The notes below the pieces were generated by a model. The model worked only from the letters and a program-made list of their open reading frames with translations, made no database searches and was not told the DNA's origin. A DNA stretch of 64,000 nt, from positions 1 to 64,000 of the forward strand of contig NZ_QHJH01000004.1 of NCBI RefSeq assembly GCF_003947455.1. The letters run 5' to 3'. Shown one piece after another: positions 53,587 to 62,439 of this stretch (positions are counted from its first letter, which is position 1; each line of letters begins with the position of its first letter). The position numbers and the translations under genes are program-made. This DNA comes from Streptomyces sp. WAC 04229 (lineage in GTDB: Bacteria; Actinomycetota; Actinomycetes; Streptomycetales; Streptomycetaceae).

Positions 53587-53605
53587 TGCTGACCGAATGC
53601 TGACT
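53587..53605. repeat. TGCTGACC direct repeat pair (site 2)
   Basis: TGCTGACC at 53587 and TGCTGACT at 53598 repeat the 11-bp spacing of site 1. The two sites flank the panD remnant. Confidence 0.4.
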
Positions 53606-53739
53606 TACCTGATGAACCATCAACCGAGCGAGCCCCTTTCCGCGTCCACATACCGCAGACCTGTCAAACGTCGTCGGAACCTACGCACGAGTACTGACAC
53701 CGCGCGGCTGATGCCGACCGCGGCCCGTGCTTCGTGAGT

Positions 53740-53830
53740 TCAACTCGGAGCGATCGTCGCGATGTCAGGCGCGATGTCCAGCACAGGAGCGCCGCCGCCA
53801 CGTGGGCCGGGTTGTCCTCCACCTTGACTC
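53740..53830 (-). pseudogene. Decayed 3' end of the PucR regulator gene
   Basis: It matches the last 30 codons of the intact pucR (15911-16006), including VKVEDNPAHVAAALLL and a stop codon at the same place, with a small deletion that breaks the frame. The order panD-then-pucR is the same as at 15.3-17.1 kb. Confidence 0.8.
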
Positions 53831-53862
53831 GGCGCTGTCCGGCTGCCCCCGGCCGGGCAGGC

Positions 53863-54444
53863 TCAGCCGCGGAGCCACTTCAGTGTCTCGGTGTAGAAGG
53901 CCGCCGTGCGCTCGGGCTGGTCGTCGCCGAGCAGGTCGGTGGCCACGTCGTAGCCGCGCCGGGCCAGGTGCCAGGCGAGGAGCGCGTACGGCGCGCGGTG
54001 GCGAGCGAGGTCCTCGCGGGGAATGGTGATGTGCCCGCCCGGGACAGCGGGGTGGAGAGTGTCGCGCTCGTAGACGCAGTCCAGCGCGACGATGCCCCAG
54101 CGGCCGTCGCGTCGTTCGAGGCGGTGGACGATGCGGGTGTAGGAGACGAGGTCGGCGGTGACGCCGTCGACCTCGGTCCGCACCTCGATGCCGGCGGGTG
54201 TCTCGACGAACGCTCGGTCACCCACGATCCGGACGGTGGGCGGGGACAGGCGGTGGACGCTCGCGTCCCCGCGCCCGGACATGGCCTCGGAGGCGTCCAC
54301 GAACCCCGGCCCGTCCCCTCGGTACCAGCTGAGAGTCACGATGGAGTCGGGCCAGTAACAGGCCCGCATCTGGTCCCACCAGCCCCGGTCACGTCCCTGG
54401 CGTTCCAGCAGTACGGTCTGGGTGACGACGTCGATGTCCGTCAT
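53863..54444 (-). CDS. NTF2/SnoaL-like protein
   Basis: From ATG 54444 (AGAGGA 7 nt upstream) the 193-residue protein opens MTDIDVVTQTVLLERQGRDRGWWDQMRACYWPDSIV. This is the cone-shaped SnoaL-like fold typical of hydrolases, isomerases and dehydratases, with W-x(n)-D-S-x-V after helix 1. The C-terminal extension is longer than in small SnoaL enzymes. It is the first gene right of the scar zone and faces leftwards, separated by about 150 bp from the amidohydrolase gene. Its substrate is unknown; context suggests the amidohydrolase cluster. Confidence 0.7.
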   Translation of the reverse strand: MTDIDVVTQTVLLERQGRDRGWWDQMRACYWPDSIVTLSWYRGDGPGFVDASEAMSGRGDASVHRLSPPTVRIVGDRAFVETPAGIEVRTEVDGVTADLVSYTRIVHRLERRDGRWGIVALDCVYERDTLHPAVPGGHITIPREDLARHRAPYALLAWHLARRGYDVATDLLGDDQPERTAAFYTETLKWLRG

Positions 54445-54597
54445 GGGTGTTCCTCTTGTCATGTCATACCGGATTGTCATGGCGTGCCGGGCGAGGGGAT
54501 CGCGGGTCTCCGGGCCGGAGTCGGTCGGCGGATCGTCCGCACGGTCGACCGCGGACGAGCGCCGCCGTGGCGCCGAAGGCGCGGTGAAGAGCCGGGA

Positions 54598-56043
54598 TCA
54601 GTGAGCGCCGGGCTTGGCGGCGACTCGTTCCAGCACCGCGTCGAGGTCGGCGCGGGACCACCAGGAGCCGTCCCGCATCACGCCCGCGATGTGGTGCAGG
54701 GCGGTGTGGTCCCGCAGCGGGTCCTGGTCCAGGAGCACCAGGTCGGCGGACATGCCGGGAATGCCCCGGCCAAAAGCGCCCTCCTCGCCCAGGAAGCGGG
54801 CCGGTTCGGTCGTCGCCATCCGCAGAATGGTCAGCGGGTCCAGTCCGGCCTCGGCAAGATAGTCGAACTCGTCATGGAGGGCGAAGCCGGGGATGATGCC
54901 CGCCGCCCCGCACGCGTCGGAACCCGCGACCATCGGGACTCCGGCGTCGGCGAAGGTCTTGGTCATCCGCAGCTGCGCGGCCCAGTGGCCGCGCAGGGCT
55001 TCGCGGGTGGCGTCGGGAAGCCTGGAGAACTTCCTCGCCGACTTGTCCCACGCACGCAGCTCCTCGGGTGCCATGTAGCGGCGTCGCGGGTCCGCGGTGT
55101 GTTCCGGCGAGTCGCCGAACTGCTGCGTGTGGACCCGGATCAGGGTCGGGCACTGCCAGGTGGTGTGTTCGACGAACAGGGCGGCCAGCTCCTCCGCCTT
55201 GTGCTGGTCGTAGGAGCCGTCGGCGAGCTCGTAGGCGTGGGCCTCCGTTTCGGACGTGCTCGTCGCGGGGTTCACCGCCATGCCTTTGACGAGTTTCATC
55301 ACCAGCTTGTCGGCACCGGGGAACTTCACCTTGGGGATCGGCGGGAGCTTCCGGGCGGCGTTCTTGGCCCGGACCTCGGCCTCGCGGGAGGAAGACGCCG
55401 CGAACATGGTGACACCTGGGCCCAGGTGCTCGATCGACCAGACACCACCGCGCGCGGCCTCCCGGGGGTCGAGATCGGACGGCAGGTGACCGCCCAGCAG
55501 GATGCCGAGCCGGTTCGCCTCCTCGAGGGCGGCCATGAAGGTGACCCGGGTGGTGGCACCGGCCTTGATGAAGTCGGCGCCGTCCCGGTGCTGTTCCCGT
55601 ACGGCCCGCACCGCTGACTCGACCGTGCTCGCGTTCAGCGGGGTCAGCAGGTCGCCGGCGGTCGCCTTGAGCGCCGGTGCGCCGGTCGGCCGGGGCAGCG
55701 TGCCCTCGCGCCGGGACTTCAGCAGTGTCCTGCTGCCCGACATCTGGCGGAAGCCGACGACACCGCCGGCGAGCATCAGCGCATAGGTGCCGTCGACGTC
55801 CTCCGGAGTGTTCAGGGCGTGCATGTGCATGTCCATGAACGCCGGGACGACGAATCGGCCCCGCCCCTCCACCACGTGGGCGTCGGCCACCGGCGCGCCG
55901 GTCGTCGTCACCGACGTGATGTGGCCGCCCTCGACGACCACGTCCCGGCCCGGGGTGCGGCTCCCGTCCAGCGGGTCGACGACGGTGACGCCCCTCAGCA
56001 CCACCCGCCCGTTGATCGCGGACGGCTCAACGTACCTGCTCAT
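54598..56043 (-). CDS. Amidohydrolase superfamily protein (prolidase/imidazolonepropionase-like)
   Basis: The 481-residue protein has the metal-binding HxH in PAFMDMHMHALNTP, a likely metal-site lysine in DFIKAGAT, and histidines in GGHLPSDLDP and SIEHLGPG. The final Asp is in VAGSDACGAAG. This is the type I amidohydrolase layout with composite beta-sandwich at both ends. No signal peptide is seen. It should hydrolyse an amide or cyclic amide inside the cell. It is 58 bp downstream of the second amidohydrolase and probably co-transcribed with it. Confidence 0.85.
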   Translation of the reverse strand: MSRYVEPSAINGRVVLRGVTVVDPLDGSRTPGRDVVVEGGHITSVTTTGAPVADAHVVEGRGRFVVPAFMDMHMHALNTPEDVDGTYALMLAGGVVGFRQMSGSRTLLKSRREGTLPRPTGAPALKATAGDLLTPLNASTVESAVRAVREQHRDGADFIKAGATTRVTFMAALEEANRLGILLGGHLPSDLDPREAARGGVWSIEHLGPGVTMFAASSSREAEVRAKNAARKLPPIPKVKFPGADKLVMKLVKGMAVNPATSTSETEAHAYELADGSYDQHKAEELAALFVEHTTWQCPTLIRVHTQQFGDSPEHTADPRRRYMAPEELRAWDKSARKFSRLPDATREALRGHWAAQLRMTKTFADAGVPMVAGSDACGAAGIIPGFALHDEFDYLAEAGLDPLTILRMATTEPARFLGEEGAFGRGIPGMSADLVLLDQDPLRDHTALHHIAGVMRDGSWWSRADLDAVLERVAAKPGAH

Positions 56044-56101
56044 GTCGCTCCTTGCTGTGATCGCTGCGGCCCGGCCGCCCGTTCCTTCGGCCGGCGGGCG
56101 G

Positions 56102-57061
56102 TCATGCCGCGTTCGTGGTGAACAGACGGCGTGCGTTGCGGGTGGTGAGGTCCCGCCAGGTGTCGGTGGCGGACGGCTGTACGGCCGAGTCGACGGACTC
56201 GACCTGGGCCAGGGCCGCGTCAGCGGGTGTCCAGCAGTAATCGCTGCCGTACAGGAGACGTTCCGTACCGAATGCCGCGTCGAGCGCCGGGATCTGGCGC
56301 GGGAAGGGCGTTCCGGCCATGTCGTACCAGAGGCGGCCCAGCTGCTCGACGGTGCTCGGCGCGTCCCCGGGGTCGCCGCCCAGCAGGGTGCGGAACAGTT
56401 CCATGCGGTCGGCGAGCAGCGGCAGCACTCCCCCGCCGTGGGTCAGGACCCAGCGGATGCGCGGATGACGGGCGAGCACGCCGCGGAAGAGCAGGTCACT
56501 CGCGGCGCGGGCGGTGTCGAAGAGGAACTCAAGCATCGGCCGCGGCCGCCCCAGGACGATGTCTTCGGCGTGGGGCGGTGAGGTGGGGTGGACGAAGACG
56601 ACAGCGCCGCGGCGGTCGAGATCCTCCCACAGCGGTTCGAGCCGGGGGTCGCCGAGGTAGAGGCCGTGATGGTTGGTCTCCACCGCCACCGCGTCCGCGC
56701 CGAGCTCGTCGAGCGCGTGGGCGGCCTCGGCGAGCGAGCCCTCGACGTCGGGCAGCGGGAGGGAGGCGAAGTGCCCGAACCGCTGCGGATGCTCGGTGCG
56801 GATCCGGGCACCGAACGTGTTGACCTCCCGCGCGAGAGCCCGTGCGTCGCCGTCGTCGCCGAAGTGCACGCCCGGGGAGGAGATCGACAGGTAGGACTTC
56901 TCGATCCCCGATCGTTCCATCAGGTCGAGATGCTGTTCGACGCTCCACGTGGGCCAGCCGGGCATTCCGTCGGGGTGCTCGACACCGGCCGCCCGGGCCG
57001 CGGCGACGTAGGTGTCGGTGACGAAGTGGGCGTGGACGTCGATGAGTCCGGTCGAGGTCAT
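56102..57061 (-). CDS. Amidohydrolase_2 family decarboxylase/hydrolase (ACMSD-like)
   Basis: The 319-residue protein starts with IDVHAHFV (metal HxH). It has VFVHPTSPPHAED and WVLTHGGGVLPLLADR (metal histidines) and LLYGSDYCWTP with the catalytic Asp. These are hallmarks of the aminocarboxymuconate-semialdehyde decarboxylase and gamma-resorcylate decarboxylase group. It may decarboxylate an aromatic or muconate-type acid. It is divergent from an IclR regulator across 76 bp that contain a TACGG palindrome, so the IclR protein probably regulates it. Confidence 0.88.
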   Translation of the reverse strand: MTSTGLIDVHAHFVTDTYVAAARAAGVEHPDGMPGWPTWSVEQHLDLMERSGIEKSYLSISSPGVHFGDDGDARALAREVNTFGARIRTEHPQRFGHFASLPLPDVEGSLAEAAHALDELGADAVAVETNHHGLYLGDPRLEPLWEDLDRRGAVVFVHPTSPPHAEDIVLGRPRPMLEFLFDTARAASDLLFRGVLARHPRIRWVLTHGGGVLPLLADRMELFRTLLGGDPGDAPSTVEQLGRLWYDMAGTPFPRQIPALDAAFGTERLLYGSDYCWTPADAALAQVESVDSAVQPSATDTWRDLTTRNARRLFTTNAA

Positions 57062-57084
57062 GCGGGGCTCCTGGGGTGCTGTTC

Positions 57085-57102
57085 CGTACGGCTACCACCG
57101 TA
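57085..57102. promoter_or_regulatory. TACGG-N6-CCGTA palindrome, IclR/amidohydrolase promoter
   Basis: CGTACGGCTACCACCGTA lies between the divergent IclR and amidohydrolase genes. A near-identical site with 5-nt spacing is at 61607-61623 upstream of the CdaR-type regulator. IclR is the natural candidate to bind it. Confidence 0.6.
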
Positions 57103-57137
57103 GGAAGGGAGGCCGTACATTGGCATGAGTGATTCCG

Positions 57138-57974
57138 ATGAATGAAACACCTGGTTCTGACGGTGGTGCGCGGCCGCGGCGCGGAGGCCGGCCCGCCGAG
57201 GGGCAACCGGTCATCGACCGGGCCTTCGCCCTGCTCAACGCCTTTGACAGTGATCACCGTGCGCTGTCCCTCGCCGACCTGGCACAGCGCAGCGGCATCC
57301 CCCGCAGCAGCGCGCTGCGGCTCGCCCGGTCGCTCGTTCACGTGGGTGCGCTGGAACGTCTCGACGACGGTCGCTTCGTCGTGGGGCTGCGATTGCTGGA
57401 GACCGCGTCCCTGGCGCCTCGTGGTCACGGGCTGCGGTCCGTGGCCATGCCGTTCATGGAGGACCTCTTCCACGTCACCCGTCAGCACGTGCTGCTCGCC
57501 GTGCGCGACCAGGGGGAGGCTCTGCTCGTCGAGCGGTTGTCGGCGCTCGACGCCAGTCCCGTGCGTTACCGGGTGGGCGGCCGCCTGCCCCTGACGTCCA
57601 CCGGCGTGGGACTGGTGCTGCTCGCCTTCGCACCGCCGGCCGTCCAGGACCGGGCCATCGCCGCCTACGAGCCCGGGGACGGGGACGACGACATCCGTAC
57701 CCCGGCCGACCTGCGCCGTGCGCTCGCTGAGGTACGGCGTGGCGACCACGCCCTCGGCCGTCAGAGCCGCCCCTGGCGGCTGAGTACCGTGGCCGCGCCG
57801 GTGCGGGACGGCGACGAGGTGGTGGCGGCGCTGTCGGTCGTGGCACCCAGCCCAGGTTTCCCGGACGCGGGTTACGGCCCGGCCGTGCGGGCTACGGCCC
57901 GTGCCGTTTCCCGGCGGCTCTCGCAGGACGGCCCTCGTGCGATCCCCTACGGAGGGACGGACGCGCGCCCATGA
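57138..57974 (+). CDS. IclR family transcriptional regulator
   Basis: The 278-residue protein has an N-terminal winged helix (VIDRAFALLNAFDSDHRALSLADLAQRSGIPRSSALRLARSL, positions about 25-68) and a C-terminal IclR ligand domain. ATG 57138 is preferred; GTG 57129 extends it by three residues and neither start has a well-placed ribosome binding site. It is divergent from the ACMSD-like gene and probably controls the amidohydrolase genes in response to an aromatic or related acid. Confidence 0.85.
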   Translation: MNETPGSDGGARPRRGGRPAEGQPVIDRAFALLNAFDSDHRALSLADLAQRSGIPRSSALRLARSLVHVGALERLDDGRFVVGLRLLETASLAPRGHGLRSVAMPFMEDLFHVTRQHVLLAVRDQGEALLVERLSALDASPVRYRVGGRLPLTSTGVGLVLLAFAPPAVQDRAIAAYEPGDGDDDIRTPADLRRALAEVRRGDHALGRQSRPWRLSTVAAPVRDGDEVVAALSVVAPSPGFPDAGYGPAVRATARAVSRRLSQDGPRAIPYGGTDARP

Positions 57975-58068
57975 GGGCGCGGGCGGACGAGACCGCGCGG
58001 GTGGGCCGGGCCTTCCCGTGGGCGCCGTCGTGGCGGGTGGTCGATGGGCTCACCGTGCGGACGACACC

Positions 58069-58641
58069 TCAGATGTCCCACCAGTCGAAGGCGCGGGTGG
58101 GTGCGTGTACGCCACAGGCCCGGTCCAGGCGGACCAGTTGGCCGCGGTGAAAGATCAAGGGCTTGTGGCGGCCGCTCGCTGCGGCCAGCCGCCGCACCCG
58201 GCCCACGATCGCCACGTGGTCACCGGCGGGAAAGCTGTCCTCGACGTCGCACTCGACCCAGGCCGCCGCCCCGCCGAGGCGCGGTGCCGCGCCGGCCGTC
58301 AGATTCCAGTCGCCGGTGGCGAACCGGTCCGCCGTCCGTCCGGCGAAGGCCGCGCACACCCGCTGCTGGTCCTCGGTCAGCACGTTCACGCAGAAGTGAC
58401 CGCAGTCGACGATCGCCGCGGCACTGGCCGAGTTCCGGCCGCAGTAGAACACCACCAGGGGCGGTTCGAGGGAGACGGAGGTGAAGCTGCCCACGGTGAC
58501 GCCCACCGGGCCCTCCGGCGTCGCGGCGGTCACCACGCACACGGAGGTCGGCACATGGCCGAGCACCCGGCGGAACACCGCGGGGTCGGCCGTCGTGGCG
58601 GGCAGGTCTGTCGCGGCGGGGGCGAAGGCGGAAACGGACAC
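58069..58641 (-). CDS. Flavin reductase, HpaC/HsaB-like component
   Basis: From GTG 58641 (GGAGG about 4 nt upstream) the 190-residue protein has the flavin_reduct domain: FRRVLGHVPTSVCVVTAATPEGPVGVTVGSFTSVSLEPPLVVF. GHFCVNVLTEDQQRVCAAFAG and GDHVAIVGRVRRL follow. It supplies reduced flavin to a partner monooxygenase. The divergent gene at 58948 encodes an acyl-CoA-dehydrogenase-fold monooxygenase, the expected partner, so the two form a two-component system such as HsaA/HsaB. The open frame extends far upstream without homology. Confidence 0.9.
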   Translation of the reverse strand: MSVSAFAPAATDLPATTADPAVFRRVLGHVPTSVCVVTAATPEGPVGVTVGSFTSVSLEPPLVVFYCGRNSASAAAIVDCGHFCVNVLTEDQQRVCAAFAGRTADRFATGDWNLTAGAAPRLGGAAAWVECDVEDSFPAGDHVAIVGRVRRLAAASGRHKPLIFHRGQLVRLDRACGVHAPTRAFDWWDI

Positions 58642-58947
58642 AGCGACCTCCAGGGAAGCGGGAGCCGGGCCGTGCCGCCTGTGGTCGCACGCGGCGTCGG
58701 CGGCGCGGGTTTTCCCCAGTGAAGCCACGGTTGCCGCCCCATGACATTGGGCCGGGCGCCCAAGCCGGGCGGGCGGTCCTGGGCGCCGGGCGCAAACCGC
58801 GGACGAACTGGTCCGACGGCCCAATCCGCGCGACCAACTCTGCGGTCCCGGACACAGGACAGGCGCGCGGGCCCGGCGTGGAATCCCGGTAGCGGCACCT
58901 CGCAAGGTGAGGTGCGCCGCCTGAGCCGCGCAACCCGGGAGGATCCC
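58642..58947. other. Divergent promoter region of the two-component monooxygenase
   Basis: This 306-bp spacer has no gene. GCACCTC (58895-58901) and GAGGTGC (58909-58915) form a 7-bp inverted repeat about 33 bp upstream of the monooxygenase start, a candidate operator. GGGCC/GCCCAA words recur in the left half but no second clear site is seen. Confidence 0.5.
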
Positions 58948-60156
58948 ATGACCACGACCGCAGCCGCCCCGCAGACGACGCCCCAGTCCGCCGCAGCGCT
59001 CAAGGAGAGCGCGGCAGCGTTGGTGCCCCTGCTGCGGGAGAACGCCGCCCGCACCGAAGCGGACCGGATGGTGGCGGAGGAGAACATCGCGGCGCTGACC
59101 GAGGCCGGGTTGTTCCGCCTGACCGTGCCGCGGCGCCTCGGCGGCCACGAGACGGACTTCCGGACCTTCCTGGAGATCACCTCCGAGCTGGCACGCGGGT
59201 GCGGGTCGACGGCCTGGGTGACGACGCTGGTCAACGTGTGCAACTGGATGGTCGGCCTCTACCCCGAGCGGGCGCAGCAGGAGGTCTGGGGCGAGAACCC
59301 GGACGCGCGGGTGTGCGGGGTCCTGGCTCCCAGCGCCACCACGCGGGCGGTCGAGGGCGGGCTGGTCGTCACCGGCAGGTGGGGCTTCGCCTCGGGCAGC
59401 CTGCACTCCCAGTGGGCCTCGCTCGGCGTTCCCGTCGTGGACGCCGCCGGCCAGCAGATCGACCAGGGTGCCGCGCTCATCCCGATGCACGAGCTGACGA
59501 TCGAGGACACCTGGTACGTGGCCGGCATGCGGGGCACGGGCAGCAACACCCTCGTCGCCGACGAGGTCTTCGTGCCGGCGCACCGCATCCTGTCGGTGAC
59601 CCAGGGGGTGCAGGGGGCCTACCCGACCGAGCACAAGGACGAGGCACTGTACCGGTCCGCTCTGGTTCCGGTGCTGGCACTGGTCCTGGCAGGGCCCCAT
59701 GTGGGCCTGGCCCAGGCGGGCATGGACGTGGTCACGGCCGCCCTCGCCAAGGGCCGGGGCATCTCGTACACCTTCTACGAGAAGGCCAGTGAGTCTCCCT
59801 CGACGCAGATCCAGCTGGCCGAGGCGGCCCAGCTGATCGACACCGCCAGGCTGCACCTGATGCGGGCCGCCGACGACATCGACAGCTGGGCGGCGCGGGG
59901 CGAGTACATGCCGTTCGAGACGCGGGCGCGGGTGCGGATGGACACCGGGTACGTGGCCCGCCGCTCCCGCGAGGCCCTGGATCTGCTGCTGAGCGTCCAG
60001 GGCGCCGGCAGTTTCGCCGAAGCCAACCCGCTGCAGCGGATCTGGCGGGACCAGGAGACGGGCAGCCGGCACGCGGTGATCAACCCGGCCATCGCCGGCG
60101 AGCTGTACGGGCGGTCACTCCTGGGCATCCAGGAGCAGGTCACCCCCCTGATCTGA
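58948..60156 (+). CDS. Acyl-CoA-dehydrogenase-fold flavin monooxygenase (HsaA-like)
   Basis: The 402-residue protein starts at ATG 58948 with GGGAGG five bases upstream. It has the helical dehydrogenase fold of the HsaA/HpaB-related oxygenase group: ITSELARGCGSTAWVTTLVNVCNWMVGL, TGRWGFASGSLHSQWASLGV and GTGSNTLVADEVFVPAHR. These enzymes use reduced FMN or FAD from a partner reductase to hydroxylate aromatic substrates. Its partner is divergent at 58069-58641. It is 8 bp from the convergent CdaR-type regulator. Confidence 0.88.
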   Translation: MTTTAAAPQTTPQSAAALKESAAALVPLLRENAARTEADRMVAEENIAALTEAGLFRLTVPRRLGGHETDFRTFLEITSELARGCGSTAWVTTLVNVCNWMVGLYPERAQQEVWGENPDARVCGVLAPSATTRAVEGGLVVTGRWGFASGSLHSQWASLGVPVVDAAGQQIDQGAALIPMHELTIEDTWYVAGMRGTGSNTLVADEVFVPAHRILSVTQGVQGAYPTEHKDEALYRSALVPVLALVLAGPHVGLAQAGMDVVTAALAKGRGISYTFYEKASESPSTQIQLAEAAQLIDTARLHLMRAADDIDSWAARGEYMPFETRARVRMDTGYVARRSREALDLLLSVQGAGSFAEANPLQRIWRDQETGSRHAVINPAIAGELYGRSLLGIQEQVTPLI

Positions 60157-60164
60157 GCGGATCG

Positions 60165-61532
60165 TCAGGAGCGAGGGCCGTCGTGCGAGTCGTTCTCCGC
60201 CGGCCGGAGTACCGCGGACCCCAGCGTGTGCGCGGCCTCCAGCGCCGTCATCACCTCGGGCAGCCGGGCCGCCGGATCATGGCCGAGGAATTCCTGAGCG
60301 CGCTTGACCCGATAGGTGACGGTGTTGCGTGCCACGTGCAGCTGGGCCGCGGCGACCGTCAGACTGCGCTCGTTGCGCAGGTACAGGCGCAAGGTCCGGC
60401 GCAGTTGGTCCGCGGGCCGGCTGTCCACCGCCAGCGCGCCCAGCCGGTCGCCCACGAAGCGGCGCAGGGCGGGCAGGTCAGTGGACATCAGGGCCGCCAG
60501 TTCGACGTCCGGGTAGTCGACGACGGGGCCCACACCGTGCGGGTTGATCCGCATGACCCGGGCGGTGTGCAGCGCGTCGTGGTGCGACTGGCGGAACCCC
60601 GGCAGCCCGTGGCGCACCGAGCCGCAGGCGAGGCGGACGCCTTCGGTGGGACGGACTTCTCCGGAGGCCGGGGCGGCTGGGGGCGCGGCCTGTGGCTCGC
60701 CCCACGCCCACACGGTGGTCCGGCCGGTGGGCAGGACCAGCGTCGAGGCGCAGCCGCGCAGGTGCAGCAGTTCGGTCGCCGCCCGCTGGAGATCCCCGGT
60801 GGCGTCACCGGCCTGGTCGCCGCACCAGGCGACGACGGCCAGGTGACGTCCTTCCAGCCGGTAGCCGAGGAGTTCGCTCGCGCCATCCTGCCGCACCGGC
60901 TGTCCGTCGAGGATCGTGCGGACGGTCTCCTCGCGGGCGGCGGCGCCGCTGGTGAGCCACCGGTCGTGCTCGGCGAGGTACTCCGCGGTCATCCGGGAGG
61001 CGAACCCGTCGATGAAGTCGAACAGCAGCTCGGAGATGCGACGGAACTGCTCCGCGCGTTCGGACGGTGGAACCAGCTCCTGACACGCGGTCATCAGGGC
61101 GTCGGTCAGGGCCGCGTGGGCGACCCGGATGCCGCGCAGCACCTTGTCCAGGCCCAGGCGCCGCCGGGCGAACTCACGGTCTCCCATGAGGGACTCCTCG
61201 GGCATCGCCCGGTCGGACTCGGGGCCGGCGAGCAGGAGCAGCGTGTGCAGTGTCGCGGCCTCGGTGCCCATCCGCAGGGTTTCGAAGGGGCCCGGTCCGC
61301 CGCCCAGTTCCGGGACCTCGCGGGTGATGACGCGGGCCAGTTCGTGACCGACCGCGACCGCCCAGGCGACAGGCCGCGGTCCGAGCCGTTCGGTCGCCTC
61401 GGCGAGGCCCTGCGGCGAGCTGGCCGGCGCGGGTGGCGCGTCCACAGTGCCGGGAGCGTTTCGGTCGTCCGCGTGATCGGGGGTGAGCCGGTGGATCCAG
61501 CTGGAGGAACCGTGTTCTTGGTGAGCCGTCAT
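60165..61532 (-). CDS. CdaR/PucR family transcriptional regulator
   Basis: From ATG 61532 (AAGGA upstream) the 455-residue protein ends in the PucR C-terminal HTH: LRLYLRNERSLTVAAAQLHVARNTVTYRVKRAQEFLG. A RsbRD-like N-terminal helical domain and a GGDEF-like central module precede it. It resembles the regulator at 15911 in architecture but not closely in sequence. It probably responds to the cluster's substrate. A TACGG palindrome lies upstream of it. Confidence 0.87.
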   Translation of the reverse strand: MTAHQEHGSSSWIHRLTPDHADDRNAPGTVDAPPAPASSPQGLAEATERLGPRPVAWAVAVGHELARVITREVPELGGGPGPFETLRMGTEAATLHTLLLLAGPESDRAMPEESLMGDREFARRRLGLDKVLRGIRVAHAALTDALMTACQELVPPSERAEQFRRISELLFDFIDGFASRMTAEYLAEHDRWLTSGAAAREETVRTILDGQPVRQDGASELLGYRLEGRHLAVVAWCGDQAGDATGDLQRAATELLHLRGCASTLVLPTGRTTVWAWGEPQAAPPAAPASGEVRPTEGVRLACGSVRHGLPGFRQSHHDALHTARVMRINPHGVGPVVDYPDVELAALMSTDLPALRRFVGDRLGALAVDSRPADQLRRTLRLYLRNERSLTVAAAQLHVARNTVTYRVKRAQEFLGHDPAARLPEVMTALEAAHTLGSAVLRPAENDSHDGPRS

Positions 61533-61606
61533 GACGCCGTCCTTGCCGTCGTGAGAGCAGCCTGCGCTGCGTTGCCGCGCCGATCGACAGCGGGCCGGTA
61601 CCGCGT

Positions 61607-61623
61607 CGTACGGTGCCACCGTA
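61607..61623. promoter_or_regulatory. TACGG-N5-CCGTA palindrome upstream of the CdaR-type gene
   Basis: CGTACGGTGCCACCGTA matches the IclR-promoter site at 57085, differing only in the spacer. It lies 75 bp upstream of the regulator start, so one regulator could coordinate both transcription units. Confidence 0.6.
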
Positions 61624-61708
61624 TGCCGTACCGCACGACCGGGCCCGCCGCCGGTCCCGGCCACCCCGAATGCTGCGGCCGGCGCCTTGTACGGGATGCC
61701 CGGCCGGG

Positions 61709-62389
61709 CTACACGACCGCGGCGGGGTCCTTCTCGATCACCGTGCGCAGGGCCTCGGAGGTACGGTCGATGTGCCGGGCGAGAAGGTCGGCCGCACCGT
61801 CGGCGTCCCTGCGCAGCACGGCGTCGGCGAGCTGCTGGTGTTCGCCCGCCACGTCGCGGTCGACGTCGTGGCCCACGGGCCGGGACCAGCGCCGGTACAG
61901 CGTGGCCGCGTCCCGCAGGCTGAGGGCGGCGGCCAGCAGCCGGGTGTTGCCGCACGCTTCCAGCAGGGTCTGGTGGAAGCGCTCGTGCACGGTGAACCAG
62001 TCGTTGTCCAAGGTGCCGTCCGGCCGCACGGGGTCAAGGGCGGCCAGGTGGTGGTGGGCCGCGACCACGGCCGCCTCCCACTTGATGTCCCCGCGTTCGA
62101 TCGCCCGGCGCAGCACCAGGGTCTCGAGTTCGACGCGGGCCTCGGTGAGGTCGTTCAGATCGTCCAGGGACACGGTGACCACGCTGAAGCCCTGCTGCGG
62201 CGCGGCATGGACGAGGCCCTGCTCGGACAGGCGGGTGAGGGCCTCGCGCACCACCGACTGGCTGACCGAGAAGCGCTGCGCCAGCTCCACCAGACGCAGC
62301 CGCTGTCCGGGCCGCAGTACGCCCTGGAAGATGTCCTCGCGAATCCGCGCGTGGACGATGCCGCCTCTAGTCGCCTTCTCACCAGCCAT
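61709..62389 (-). CDS. GntR family (FCD/FadR type) transcriptional regulator
   Basis: The 226-residue protein has an N-terminal GntR winged helix (VHARIREDIFQGVLRPGQRLRLVELAQRFSVSQSVVREALTRLSEQGLV, positions about 12-60) and a C-terminal FCD ligand domain with E-RxxH-type metal/acid site residues in ERFHQTLLEACGN. Such proteins sense carboxylates. It is divergent from the FAH-family gene across 115 bp that contain an inverted repeat, so it likely represses that catabolic operon. Confidence 0.88.
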   Translation of the reverse strand: MAGEKATRGGIVHARIREDIFQGVLRPGQRLRLVELAQRFSVSQSVVREALTRLSEQGLVHAAPQQGFSVVTVSLDDLNDLTEARVELETLVLRRAIERGDIKWEAAVVAAHHHLAALDPVRPDGTLDNDWFTVHERFHQTLLEACGNTRLLAAALSLRDAATLYRRWSRPVGHDVDRDVAGEHQQLADAVLRRDADGAADLLARHIDRTSEALRTVIEKDPAAVV

Positions 62390-62439
62390 GACTGAGCACC
62401 GTAACAGAGAAACGACACTCGTAGAAATTATCGTTAATC

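Noticed and set aside
53500..53740. A gene between the panD and pucR remnants
   Set aside because: All frames are short and lack ribosome binding sites or homology; the stretch contains only the TGCTGACC pair.
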